Below are positions 34,772-46,835 of a DNA stretch of 64,000 bases, piece by piece. The stretch covers positions 434,001 to 498,000 of the forward strand of contig CAWVNO010002544.1 in assembly GCA_963930645.1 (NCBI GenBank). Direction: 5' to 3'. The stretch comes from Salticus scenicus (taxonomy: Eukaryota; Arthropoda; Arachnida; Araneae; Salticidae). The position numbers and the translations under genes are program-made. The first letter of the stretch is position 1. Each line of letters opens with the position of its first letter. The notes beneath the pieces are model-generated. The model made no database searches. It worked only from the letters and a program-made list of their open reading frames with translations, and had not been told where the DNA came from.

Positions 34772-36929
34772 ATGGCGCCCCAGTCAAACTCCCCGCCTGA
34801 CGCTGTCTATCGTCTTGCGATGGCTGCTGTCGTCTTGCGATGGCTGCTGTCGTCTTGCGATTGCTGCTGTCGTCTTGCGATGGATGCTGTCGTCTTGCGA
34901 TGGATGCTGTCGTCTTGCGATGGGTGCTATCGTCTTGCGATGGCTGCTGAGCACGACCTTACGGAAAGAGCCGTTTCCCTGATTATATAGGAAATTATGG
35001 CGCCCCAGTCAAACCCCTCCTGACGCTGTCTATCGTCTTGCGATGGCTGCTGTCGTCTTGCGATGGCTGCTGTCGTCTTGCGATGGATGCTGTCGTCTTG
35101 CGATGGATGCTGTCGTCTTGCGATGGATGCTGTCGCCTTGCGATGGATGCTGTCGTCTTGCGATGGCTGCTGAGCACGACCTTAGGTAAAGAGTTGTTTC
35201 ACTAATTATATAGGAAATTATGGCGCCCCAGTCAAACTCCCCGCCTGACGCTGTCTATCGTCTTACGATGGCTGCTGTCGTCTTGCGATGGCTGCTGTCG
35301 TCTTGCGATTGCTGCTGTCGTCTTGCGATGGATGCTGTCGTCTTGCGATGGATGCTGTCGTCTTGCGATGGGTGCTATCGTCTTGCGATGGCTGCTGAGC
35401 ACGACCTTACGGAAAGAGCCGTTTTCCTGATTATATAGGAAATTATGGCGCCCCAGTCAAACCCCTCCTGACGCTGTCTATCGTCTTGCGATGGCTGCTG
35501 TCGTCTTGCGATGGCTGCTGTCGTCTTGCGATGGATGCTGTCGTCTTGCGATGGATCCTATCGTCTTGCGATGGATGGTATCGTCTTGCGATGGCTGCTG
35601 AGCACGACCTTACGGAAAGAGCCGTCTCCCTATTTATACAGGAAATTATGGCGCCCCAGTAAAACTCTCCGCCTGACGCTATCGAATTTCGATGGCTGCT
35701 GTCGTCTTGCGATGGCTGCTGTCGTCTTGCGATGGCTGCTGTCGTCTTGCGATCGCTGCTGTCGTCTTGCGATGGATGCTGTCGTCTTGCGATGGATGCT
35801 GTCGTCTTGCGATGGGTGCTATCGTCTTGCGATGGCTGCTGAGCACGACCTTACGGAAAGAGCCGTTTCCCTGATTATATAGGAAATTATTGCGCCCCAG
35901 TCAAACTCCCCGCCTGACGCAGTCTATCGTCTAGCGATGGCTGCTGTCGTCTTGCGATGGCTGCTGTCGTCTTGCAATGGATGCAGTCGTCTTGCGATGG
36001 ATGCTTTCGTCTTGCGATGGATGCTATCGTCTTGCGATGGATGCTATCGTCTTGCGATGGCTGCTGAGCACGACCTTACGGAAAGAGCCGTCTCCCTATT
36101 TATACAGGAAATTATGGCGCCCTAGTAAAACTCTCCGCCTGACGCTATCGAATTTCGATGGCTGCTGTCGTCTTGCGATGGCTGCTGTCGTCTTGCGATG
36201 GCTGCTGTCGTCTTGCAATGGATGCTGTCGTCTTGCGATGGATGCTTTCGTCTTGCGATGGATGCTATCGTCTTGCGATGGCTGCTGAGCACGACCTTAC
36301 GGAAAGAGCCGTTTCCCTAATTATATAGGAAATTATGGAGCCCCAGTCAAACTCCCCGCCTGACGCTGTCTATCGTCTTGCGATGGCTGCTGTCGTCTTG
36401 CGATGGCTGCTGTCGTCTTGCGATGGCTGCTGTCTTCTTGCGATGGCTGCTATCGTCTTGCGATGGCTGCTGAGCTCGACCTTACGGAAAGAGCCGTTTT
36501 CCTAACTATATAGGAAATTATGGCGCCCCAGTCAAACTCCCCGCTTGACGCTGTCTATCGTCTTGCGATGGCTGTTGTCGTCTTGCGATGGCTGCTGTCG
36601 TCTTGCGATGGCTGCTGTCGTCTTGCGATAGATGCTGTCGTCTTGCGATGGATGCTATCGTCTTGCGATGGATGCTATCGTCTTGCGATGGCTGCTGAGC
36701 ACGACCTTACGGAAAGAGCCGTTTCCCTAATTATATAGGAAATTATGGCGCCCCAGTCAAACTCCCCGCCTGACGCTGTCTATCGTCTTGCGATGGCTGC
36801 TGTCGTCTTGCGATATATGCTGTCGTCTTGCGATGGATGCTATCGTCTTGCGATGGATGCTATCGTTTTGCGATGGCTGCTGAGCACGACCTTACGGAAA
36901 GAGCCGTTTCCCTAATTATATAGGAAATT
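34772..36929 (+). repeat. Mixed segment with several decayed spacers
   Basis: Ten monomers, including a local duplication (34772-35219 against 35220-35647). The 34997 and 35445 spacers lost 2 bp inside the rRNA-like core (CAAACCCCTCCTGACG). The 35648 and 36114 spacers read AGTAAAACTCTCCGCC with CTCCCTATTTATACAGG upstream and carry the ATCGAATTTCGAT junction. The 35889 anchor is ATTGCGCC and the 36335 anchor is ATGGAGCC. This is the most heterogeneous stretch of the window and resembles a boundary between amplified blocks. Confidence 0.85.
35010..35025 (+). repeat. Spacer variant with 2-bp loss in the rRNA-like core
   Basis: CAAACCCCTCCTGACG stands where CAAACTCCCCGCCTGACG is normal, so the monomer is 2 bp off the usual length series. 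The same form recurs in the monomers at 35445, 38900 and 43843. It is always preceded by a spacer reading CTGATTATA instead of CTAATTATA, which shows one origin. The core is therefore not under absolute constraint. Confidence 0.85.
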
Positions 36930-39900
36930 ATGGCGCCCCAGTCAAACTCCCCGCCTGACGCTATCTATCGTCTTGCGATGGCTGCTGTCGTCTTGCGATG
37001 GCTGCTGTCGTCTTGCGATGGATGCTATCGTCTTGCGATGGCTGCTGAGCACGACCTTACGGAAAGAGCCGTTTCCCTAATTATATAGGAAATTATGGCG
37101 CCCCAGTCAAACTCCCCGCCTGACGCTGTCTATCGTCTTGCGATGGATGCTGGTGTCTTGCGATGGATGCTGTCGTCTTGCGATGGCTGCTGTCGTCTTG
37201 CGATAGCTGCTGTGGTCTTGCGATGGCTGCTGTCGTCTTGCGATGGATGCTATCGTCTTGCGATGGCTGCTGAGCCTGACCTTACGGAAAGAGCCGTTTC
37301 CCGAATTATATGAGAAATTATGGCGCCCCAGTCAAACTCCCCGCCTGACGCAGTCTATCGTCTAGCGATGGCTGCTGTCGTCTTGCGATGGCTGCTGTCG
37401 TCTTGCGATGGATGCTGTCGTCTTACGATGGATGCTGTCGTCTTGCGATGGCTGCTGAGCACGACCTTACGGAAAGAGCCGTTTCCCTAATTATATAGGA
37501 AATTATGGCGCCCCAGTCAAACTCCCCGCCTGACGCTGTCTATCGTCTTGCGATGGCTGCTGTCGTCTTGCGATGGATGCTGTCGTCTTGCGATGGATGC
37601 TGTCGTCTTGCGATGGATGCTATCGTCTTGCGATGGATGCTGTCGTCTTGCGATGGCTGCTGTCGTCTTGCGATGGCTGCTATCGTCTTGCGATGGCTGC
37701 TGAGCACGACCTTACGGAAAGAGCCGTTTCCCTAATTATATAGGAAATTATGGCGCTCCAGTCAAACTCCCCGCCTGACGCTGTCTATCGTCTTGCGATG
37801 GCTGCTGTCGTCTTGCGATGGCTGCTGTCGTCTTGCGATGGCTGCTGTCGTCTTGCGATGGCTGCTGAGCACGACCTTACGGAAAGAGCCGATTCCCTAA
37901 TTATATAGGAAATTATGGCGCCCCAGTCAAACTCCCCGCCTGACGCTGTCTATCGTCTTGCGATGGATGCTGGCGTCTTGCGATGGATGCTGTCGTCTTG
38001 CGATGGCTGCTGTCGTCTTGCGATAGCTGCTGTGGTCTTGCGATGGCTGCTGTCGTCTTGCGATGGATGCTATCGTCTTGCGATGGCTGCTGAGTCTGAC
38101 CTTACGGAAAGTGCCGTTTCCCGAATTATATGAGAAATTATGGCGCCCCAGTCAAACTCCCCGCCTGACGCAGTCTATCGTCTAGCGATGGCTGCTGTCG
38201 TCTTGCGATGGCTGCTGTCGTCTTGCGATGGATGCTGTCGTCTTACGATGGATGCTGTCGTCTTGCGATGGCTGCTGAGCACGACCTTACGGAAAGAGCC
38301 GTTTCCCTAATTATATAGGAAATTATGGCGCCCCAGTCAAACTCCCCGCCTGACGCTGTCTATCGTCTTGCGATGGCTGCTGTTGTCTTGCGATGGATGC
38401 TATCGTCTTGCGATGGCTGCTGAGCACGACCTTATTGAAAGAGCCGTTTCCCTAATTATATAGGCAATTATGGCGCCCCAGTCAAACTCCCCGCCTGACG
38501 CTGTCTATCGTCTTGCGATGGCTCCTATCATCTTGCGATGGCTGCTGTCGTCTTGCGATGGCTGCTGTCGTCTTGCGATGGCTGCTGTCGTTTTGCGATG
38601 GATGCTGTCGTCTTGCGATGGATGCTGTCGTCTTGCGATGGATGCCCTCGTCTTGCGATGGCTGCTGAGCACGACCTTACGGAAAGAGCCGTTTCCCTAA
38701 TTATATAGGAAATTATGGCGCCCCAGTCAAACTCCCCGCCTGACGCTGTCTATCGTCTTGCGAAGTCTGCTGTCGTCTTGCGATGGCTGCTGTCGTCTTG
38801 CGATTGCTGCTGTCGTCTTGCGATGGGTGCTATCGTCTTGCGATGGCTGCTGAGCACGACCTTACGGAAAGAGCCGTTTCCCTGATTATATAGGAAATTA
38901 TGGCGCCCCAGTCAAACCCCTCCTGACGCTGTCTATCGTCTTGCGATGGCTGCTGTCGTCTTGCGATGGCTGCTGTCGTCTTGCGATGGCTGCTGAGCAC
39001 GACCTTACGGAAAGAGCCGATTCCCTAATTATATAGGAAATTATGGCGCCCCAGTCAAACTCCACGCCTGACGCTGTCTATCGTCTTGCGATGGATGCTG
39101 GCGTCTTGCGATGGATGCTGTCGTCTTGCGATGGCTGCTGTCGTCTTGCGATAGCTGCTGTGGTCTTGCGATGGCTGCTGTCGTCTTGCGATGGATGCTA
39201 TCGTCTTGCGATGGCTGCTGAGTCTGACCTTACGGAAAGTGCCGTTTCCCGAATTATATGAGAAATTATGGCGCCCCAGTCAAACTCCCCGCCTGACGCA
39301 GTCTATCGTCTAGCGATGGCTGCTGTCGTCTTGCGATGGCTGCTGTCGTCTTGCGATGGATGCTGTCGTCTTACGATGGATGCTGTCGTCTTGCGATGGC
39401 TGCTGAGCACGACCTTACGGAAAGAGCCGTTTCCCTAATTATATAGGAAATTATGGCGCCCCAGTCAAACTCCCCGCCTGACGCTGTCTATCGTCTTGCG
39501 ATGGCTGCTGTTGTCTTGCGATGGATGCTATCGTCTTGCGATGGCTGCTGAGCACGACCTTATTGAAAGAGCCGTTTCCCTAATTATATAGGCAATTATG
39601 GCGCCCCAGTCAAACTCCCCGCCTGACGCTGTCTATCGTCTTGCGATGGCTCCTATCATCTTGCGATGGCTGCTGTCGTCTTGCGATGGCTGCTGTCGTC
39701 TTGCGATGGCTGCTGTCGTCTTGCGATGGATGCTGTCGTCTTGCGATGGATGCTGTCGTCTTGCGATGGATGCTATCGTCTTGCGATGGCTGCTGAGCAC
39801 GACCTTACGGAAAGAGCCGTTTCCCTAATTATATAGGAAATTATGGCGCCCCAGTCAAACTCCCCGCCTGACGCTGTGTATCGTCTTGCGATGACTGCTG

Positions 39901-41872
39901 TCGTCTTGCGATGGCTGCTGTCGTCTTGCGATGGGTGCTGTCGTCTTGCGATGGATGCTGTCGTCTTGCGATGGATGCTATCGTCTTGCGATGGATGCTA
40001 TCGTTTTGCGATGGCTGCTGAGCACGACCTTACTGAAGGAGCCGTTTCCCTAATTATATAGGAAATTATGGCGCCCCAGTCAAACTCCCCGCCTGACGCT
40101 GTCTATCGTCTTGCGATGGCTGCTGTCGTCTTGCGATGGATGCTGTCGTCTTGCGATGGATGCTATCGTCTTGCGATGGATGCTATCGTCTTGCGATGGC
40201 TGCTGAGCACGACCTTACGGAAAGAGCTGTTTCCCTAATTATATAGAAAATTATGGCGCCCCAGTCAAACTCCCCGCCTGACGCTGTCTATCGTCTTGCG
40301 ATGGCTGCTGTCGTCTTGCGATGGCTGCTGTCGTCTTGCGATGGCTGCTGTCGTCTTGCGATGGATGCTATCGTCTTGCGATGGCTGCTGAGCACGACCT
40401 TACGGAAAGAGCCGTTTCTCTAATTATATAGGAAATTATGGCGCCCCAGTCAAACTCCCCGCCAGACGCTGTCTATCGTCTTGCGATGGCTGCTGTCGTC
40501 TTGCGATGGATGCTGTCGTCTTGCGATGGATGCTGTCGTTTTGCGATGGCTGCTGAGCACGACCTTACGGAAAGAGCCGTTTCCCTAATTATATAGGAAA
40601 TTATGGCGCCCCAGTCAAACTCCCCGTCTGACGCTGTTTATAGTCTTGCGATGGCTGCTGTCGTCTTGCGATGGCTGCTGTCGTCTTGCGATGGCTGCTG
40701 TCGTCTTGTGATGGATGCTGTCGTCTTGCGATGGATGCAATCGTCTTGCGATGGATGCTATCGTCTTGCGATGGCTGCTGAGCACGACCTTACGGAAAGA
40801 GCCGTTTCCCTAATTATATAGGAAATTATGGCGCCCCAGTCAAACTCCCCGCCTGACGCTGTCTATCGTCTTGCGATGGCTGCTGTCGTCTTGCGATTGC
40901 TGCTGTCGTCTTGCGATGGATGCTGTCGTCTTGCGATGGATGCTATCGTCTTGCGATGGATGCTGTCGTCTTGCGATGGCTGCTGAGGACGACCTTACGG
41001 AAAGAGCCGTTTCCCTAATTATATAGGCAATTATGGCGCCCCAGTCAAACTCCCCGCCTGACGCTGTCTATCGTCTTGCGATGGCTGCTGTCGTCTTGCG
41101 ATGGCTGCTGTCGTCTTGCGATGGATGCTGTCGTCTTGCGATGGATGCTGTCGTCTTGCGATGGATGCTGTCGTCTTGCGATGGCTGCTGTCGTCTTGCG
41201 ATGGATGCTGTCGTCTTGCGATGGCTGCTGAGCACGACCTTACGGAAAGAGCCGTTTCCCTAATTATATAGGAAATTATGGCGCCCCAGTCAAACTCCCC
41301 GCCTGACGCTGTCTATCGTCTTGCGATGGCTGCTGTCGTCTTGCGATGGCTGCTGTCGTCTTGCGATGGCTACTGTCGTCTTGCGATGGATGCTGTCGTC
41401 TTGCGATGGAAGCTTTCGTCTTGCAATGGATGCTATCGTCTTGCGATAGCTGCTGAGCACGACCTTACGGAAAGAGCCGCTTCCCTAATTATATAGGCAA
41501 TTATGGCGCCCCAGTCAAACTCCCCGCCTGACGCTGTCTATCGTCTTGCGATGGCTGCTGTCGTCTTGCGATGGCTGCTGTCGTCTTGCGATGGCTGCTG
41601 TCGTCTTGCGATGGATGCTATCGTCTGGCGATGGCTGCTGAGCACGACCTTACGGAAAGATCCGTTTCCCTAATTATATAGGAAATTATGGCGCCCCAGT
41701 CAAACTCCCCGCCTGACGCTGTCTATCGTCTTGCGATGGCTGCTGTCGTCTTGCGATGGATGCTGTCGTCTTGCGATGGATGCTGTCGTCTTGCGATGGA
41801 TGCTGTCGTTTTGCGATGGCTGCTGAGCACGACCTTACGGAAAGAGCCGTTTCCCTAATTATATAGGAAATT
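36930..41872 (+). repeat. 4.95-kb higher-order repeat, copy H1 (25 monomers)
   Basis: Twenty-five monomers totalling 4,943 bp. Landmarks are: GACGCTATCTATCG (first monomer), GATAGCTGCTGTGGTC with GAGCCTGACC or GAGTCTGACC and TATGAGAAATT, a GTCTAGCG first subunit, TTATTGAAAG, GGCTCCTATCATC, TGTGTATCG with GATGACTG and TACTGAAGGAGCC, CCGTCTGACGCTGTTTATAG, and GATCCGTTTCC. It has an internal duplication: 37915-38714 and 39043-39842 share monomer order (225, 185, 145, 245). Noncoding. Confidence 0.92.
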
Positions 41873-44800
41873 ATGGCGCCCCAGTCAAACTCCCCGCCTG
41901 ACGCTATCTATCGTCTTGCGATGGCTGCTGTCGTCTTGCGATGGCTGCTGTCGTCTTGCGATGGATGCTATCGTCTTGCGATGGCTGCTGAGCACGACCT
42001 TACGGAAAGAGCCGTTTCCCTAATTATATAGGAAATTATGGCGCCCCAGTCAAACTCCCCGCCTGACGCTGTCTATCGTCTTGCGATGGATGCTGGTGTC
42101 TTGCGATGGATGCTGTCGTCTTGCGATGGCTGCTGTCGTCTTGCGATAGCTGCTGTGGTCTTGCGATGGCTGCTGTCGTCTTGCGATGGATGCTATCGTC
42201 TTGCGATGGCTGCTGAGCCTGACCTTACGGAAAGAGCCGTTTCCCGAATTATATGAGAAATTATGGCGCCCCAGTCAAACTCCCCGCCTGACGCAGTCTA
42301 TCGTCTAGCGATGGCTGCTGTCGTCTTGCGATGGCTGCTGTCGTCTTGCGATGGATGCTGTCGTCTTACGATGGATGCTGTCGTCTTGCGATGGCTGCTG
42401 AGCACGACCTTACGGAAAGAGCCGTTTCCCTAATTATATAGGAAATTATGGCGCCCCAGTCAAACTCCCCGCCTGACGCTGTCTATCGTCTTGCGATGGC
42501 TGCTGTCGTCTTGCGATGGATGCTGTCGTCTTGCGATGGATGCTGTCGTCTTGCGATGGATGCTATCGTCTTGCGATGGATGCTGTCGTCTTGCGATGGC
42601 TGCTGTCGTCTTGCGATGGCTGCTATCGTCTTGCGATGGCTGCTGAGCACGACCTTACGGAAAGAGCCGTTTCCCTAATTATATAGGAAATTATGGCGCT
42701 CCAGTCAAACTCCCCGCCTGACGCTGTCTATCGTCTTGCGATGGCTGCTGTCGTCTTGCGATGGCTGCTGTCGTCTTGCGATGGCTGCTGTCGTCTTGCG
42801 ATGGCTGCTGAGCACGACCTTACGGAAAGAGCCGATTCCCTAATTATATAGGAAATTATGGCGCCCCAGTCAAACTCCCCGCCTGACGCTGTCTATCGTC
42901 TTGCGATGGATGCTGGCGTCTTGCGATGGATGCTGTCGTCTTGCGATGGCTGCTGTCGTCTTGCGATAGCTGCTGTGGTCTTGCGATGGCTGCTGTCGTC
43001 TTGCGATGGATGCTATCGTCTTGCGATGGCTGCTGAGTCTGACCTTACGGAAAGTGCCGTTTCCCGAATTATATGAGAAATTATGGCGCCCCAGTCAAAC
43101 TCCCCGCCTGACGCAGTCTATCGTCTAGCGATGGCTGCTGTCGTCTTGCGATGGCTGCTGTCGTCTTGCGATGGATGCTGTCGTCTTACGATGGATGCTG
43201 TCGTCTTGCGATGGCTGCTGAGCACGACCTTACGGAAAGAGCCGTTTCCCTAATTATATAGGAAATTATGGCGCCCCAGTCAAACTCCCCGCCTGACGCT
43301 GTCTATCGTCTTGCGATGGCTGCTGTTGTCTTGCGATGGATGCTATCGTCTTGCGATGGCTGCTGAGCACGACCTTATTGAAAGAGCCGTTTCCCTAATT
43401 ATATAGGCAATTATGGCGCCCCAGTCAAACTCCCCGCCTGACGCTGTCTATCGTCTTGCGATGGCTCCTATCATCTTGCGATGGCTGCTGTCGTCTTGCG
43501 ATGGCTGCTGTCGTCTTGCGATGGCTGCTGTCGTTTTGCGATGGATGCTGTCGTCTTGCGATGGATGCTGTCGTCTTGCGATGGATGCCCTCGTCTTGCG
43601 ATGGCTGCTGAGCACGACCTTACGGAAAGAGCCGTTTCCCTAATTATATAGGAAATTATGGCGCCCCAGTCAAACTCCCCGCCTGACGCTGTCTATCGTC
43701 TTGCGAAGTCTGCTGTCGTCTTGCGATGGCTGCTGTCGTCTTGCGATTGCTGCTGTCGTCTTGCGATGGGTGCTATCGTCTTGCGATGGCTGCTGAGCAC
43801 GACCTTACGGAAAGAGCCGTTTCCCTGATTATATAGGAAATTATGGCGCCCCAGTCAAACCCCTCCTGACGCTGTCTATCGTCTTGCGATGGCTGCTGTC
43901 GTCTTGCGATGGCTGCTGTCGTCTTGCGATGGCTGCTGTCGTCTTGCGATGGCTGCTGAGCACGACCTTACGGAAAGAGCCGATTCCCTAATTATATAGG
44001 AAATTATGGCGCCCCAGTCAAACTCCACGCCTGACGCTGTCTATCGTCTTGCGATGGATGCTGGCGTCTTGCGATGGATGCTGTCGTCTTGCGATGGCTG
44101 CTGTCGTCTTGCGATAGCTGCTGTGGTCTTGCGATGGCTGCTGTCGTCTTGCGATGGATGCTATCGTCTTGCGATGGCTGCTGAGTCTGACCTTACGGAA
44201 AGTGCCGTTTCCCGAATTATATGAGAAATTATGGCGCCCCAGTCAAACTCCCCGCCTGACGCAGTCTATCGTCTAGCGATGGCTGCTGTCGTCTTGCGAT
44301 GGCTGCTGTCGTCTTGCGATGGATGCTGTCGTCTTACGATGGATGCTGTCGTCTTGCGATGGCTGCTGAGCACGACCTTACGGAAAGAGCCGTTTCCCTA
44401 ATTATATAGGAAATTATGGCGCCCCAGTCAAACTCCCCGCCTGACGCTGTCTATCGTCTTGCGATGGCTGCTGTTGTCTTGCGATGGATGCTATCGTCTT
44501 GCGATGGCTGCTGAGCACGACCTTATTGAAAGAGCCGTTTCCCTAATTATATAGGCAATTATGGCGCCCCAGTCAAACTCCCCGCCTGACGCTGTCTATC
44601 GTCTTGCGATGGCTCCTATCATCTTGCGATGGCTGCTGTCGTCTTGCGATGGCTGCTGTCGTCTTGCGATGGCTGCTGTCGTCTTGCGATGGATGCTGTC
44701 GTCTTGCGATGGATGCTGTCGTCTTGCGATGGATGCTATCGTCTTGCGATGGCTGCTGAGCACGACCTTACGGAAAGAGCCGTTTCCCTAATTATATAGG

Positions 44801-46835
44801 AAATTATGGCGCCCCAGTCAAACTCCCCGCCTGACGCTGTGTATCGTCTTGCGATGACTGCTGTCGTCTTGCGATGGCTGCTGTCGTCTTGCGATGGGTG
44901 CTGTCGTCTTGCGATGGATGCTGTCGTCTTGCGATGGATGCTATCGTCTTGCGATGGATGCTATCGTTTTGCGATGGCTGCTGAGCACGACCTTACTGAA
45001 GGAGCCGTTTCCCTAATTATATAGGAAATTATGGCGCCCCAGTCAAACTCCCCGCCTGACGCTGTCTATCGTCTTGCGATGGCTGCTGTCGTCTTGCGAT
45101 GGATGCTGTCGTCTTGCGATGGATGCTATCGTCTTGCGATGGATGCTATCGTCTTGCGATGGCTGCTGAGCACGACCTTACGGAAAGAGCTGTTTCCCTA
45201 ATTATATAGAAAATTATGGCGCCCCAGTCAAACTCCCCGCCTGACGCTGTCTATCGTCTTGCGATGGCTGCTGTCGTCTTGCGATGGCTGCTGTCGTCTT
45301 GCGATGGCTGCTGTCGTCTTGCGATGGATGCTATCGTCTTGCGATGGCTGCTGAGCACGACCTTACGGAAAGAGCCGTTTCTCTAATTATATAGGAAATT
45401 ATGGCGCCCCAGTCAAACTCCCCGCCAGACGCTGTCTATCGTCTTGCGATGGCTGCTGTCGTCTTGCGATGGATGCTGTCGTCTTGCGATGGATGCTGTC
45501 GTTTTGCGATGGCTGCTGAGCACGACCTTACGGAAAGAGCCGTTTCCCTAATTATATAGGAAATTATGGCGCCCCAGTCAAACTCCCCGTCTGACGCTGT
45601 TTATAGTCTTGCGATGGCTGCTGTCGTCTTGCGATGGCTGCTGTCGTCTTGCGATGGCTGCTGTCGTCTTGTGATGGATGCTGTCGTCTTGCGATGGATG
45701 CAATCGTCTTGCGATGGATGCTATCGTCTTGCGATGGCTGCTGAGCACGACCTTACGGAAAGAGCCGTTTCCCTAATTATATAGGAAATTATGGCGCCCC
45801 AGTCAAACTCCCCGCCTGACGCTGTCTATCGTCTTGCGATGGCTGCTGTCGTCTTGCGATTGCTGCTGTCGTCTTGCGATGGATGCTGTCGTCTTGCGAT
45901 GGATGCTATCGTCTTGCGATGGATGCTGTCGTCTTGCGATGGCTGCTGAGGACGACCTTACGGAAAGAGCCGTTTCCCTAATTATATAGGCAATTATGGC
46001 GCCCCAGTCAAACTCCCCGCCTGACGCTGTCTATCGTCTTGCGATGGCTGCTGTCGTCTTGCGATGGCTGCTGTCGTCTTGCGATGGATGCTGTCGTCTT
46101 GCGATGGATGCTGTCGTCTTGCGATGGATGCTGTCGTCTTGCGATGGCTGCTGTCGTCTTGCGATGGATGCTGTCGTCTTGCGATGGCTGCTGAGCACGA
46201 CCTTACGGAAAGAGCCGTTTCCCTAATTATATAGGAAATTATGGCGCCCCAGTCAAACTCCCCGCCTGACGCTGTCTATCGTCTTGCGATGGCTGCTGTC
46301 GTCTTGCGATGGCTGCTGTCGTCTTGCGATGGCTACTGTCGTCTTGCGATGGATGCTGTCGTCTTGCGATGGAAGCTTTCGTCTTGCAATGGATGCTATC
46401 GTCTTGCGATAGCTGCTGAGCACGACCTTACGGAAAGAGCCGCTTCCCTAATTATATAGGCAATTATGGCGCCCCAGTCAAACTCCCCGCCTGACGCTGT
46501 CTATCGTCTTGCGATGGCTGCTGTCGTCTTGCGATGGCTGCTGTCGTCTTGCGATGGCTGCTGTCGTCTTGCGATGGATGCTATCGTCTGGCGATGGCTG
46601 CTGAGCACGACCTTACGGAAAGATCCGTTTCCCTAATTATATAGGAAATTATGGCGCCCCAGTCAAACTCCCCGCCTGACGCTGTCTATCGTCTTGCGAT
46701 GGCTGCTGTCGTCTTGCGATGGATGCTGTCGTCTTGCGATGGATGCTGTCGTCTTGCGATGGATGCTGTCGTTTTGCGATGGCTGCTGAGCACGACCTTA
46801 CGGAAAGAGCCGTTTCCCTAATTATATAGGAAATT
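41873..46835 (+). repeat. 4.95-kb higher-order repeat, copy H2 (25 monomers)
   Basis: Repeats H1 with offset 4,943 bp, changing to 4,963 bp at the 43843 monomer, which has one extra 20-mer. In spot comparison I saw no base change, so this is among the youngest duplications in the window, or possibly an assembly duplication. The following monomer at 46836 does not restart the series. Confidence 0.91.
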
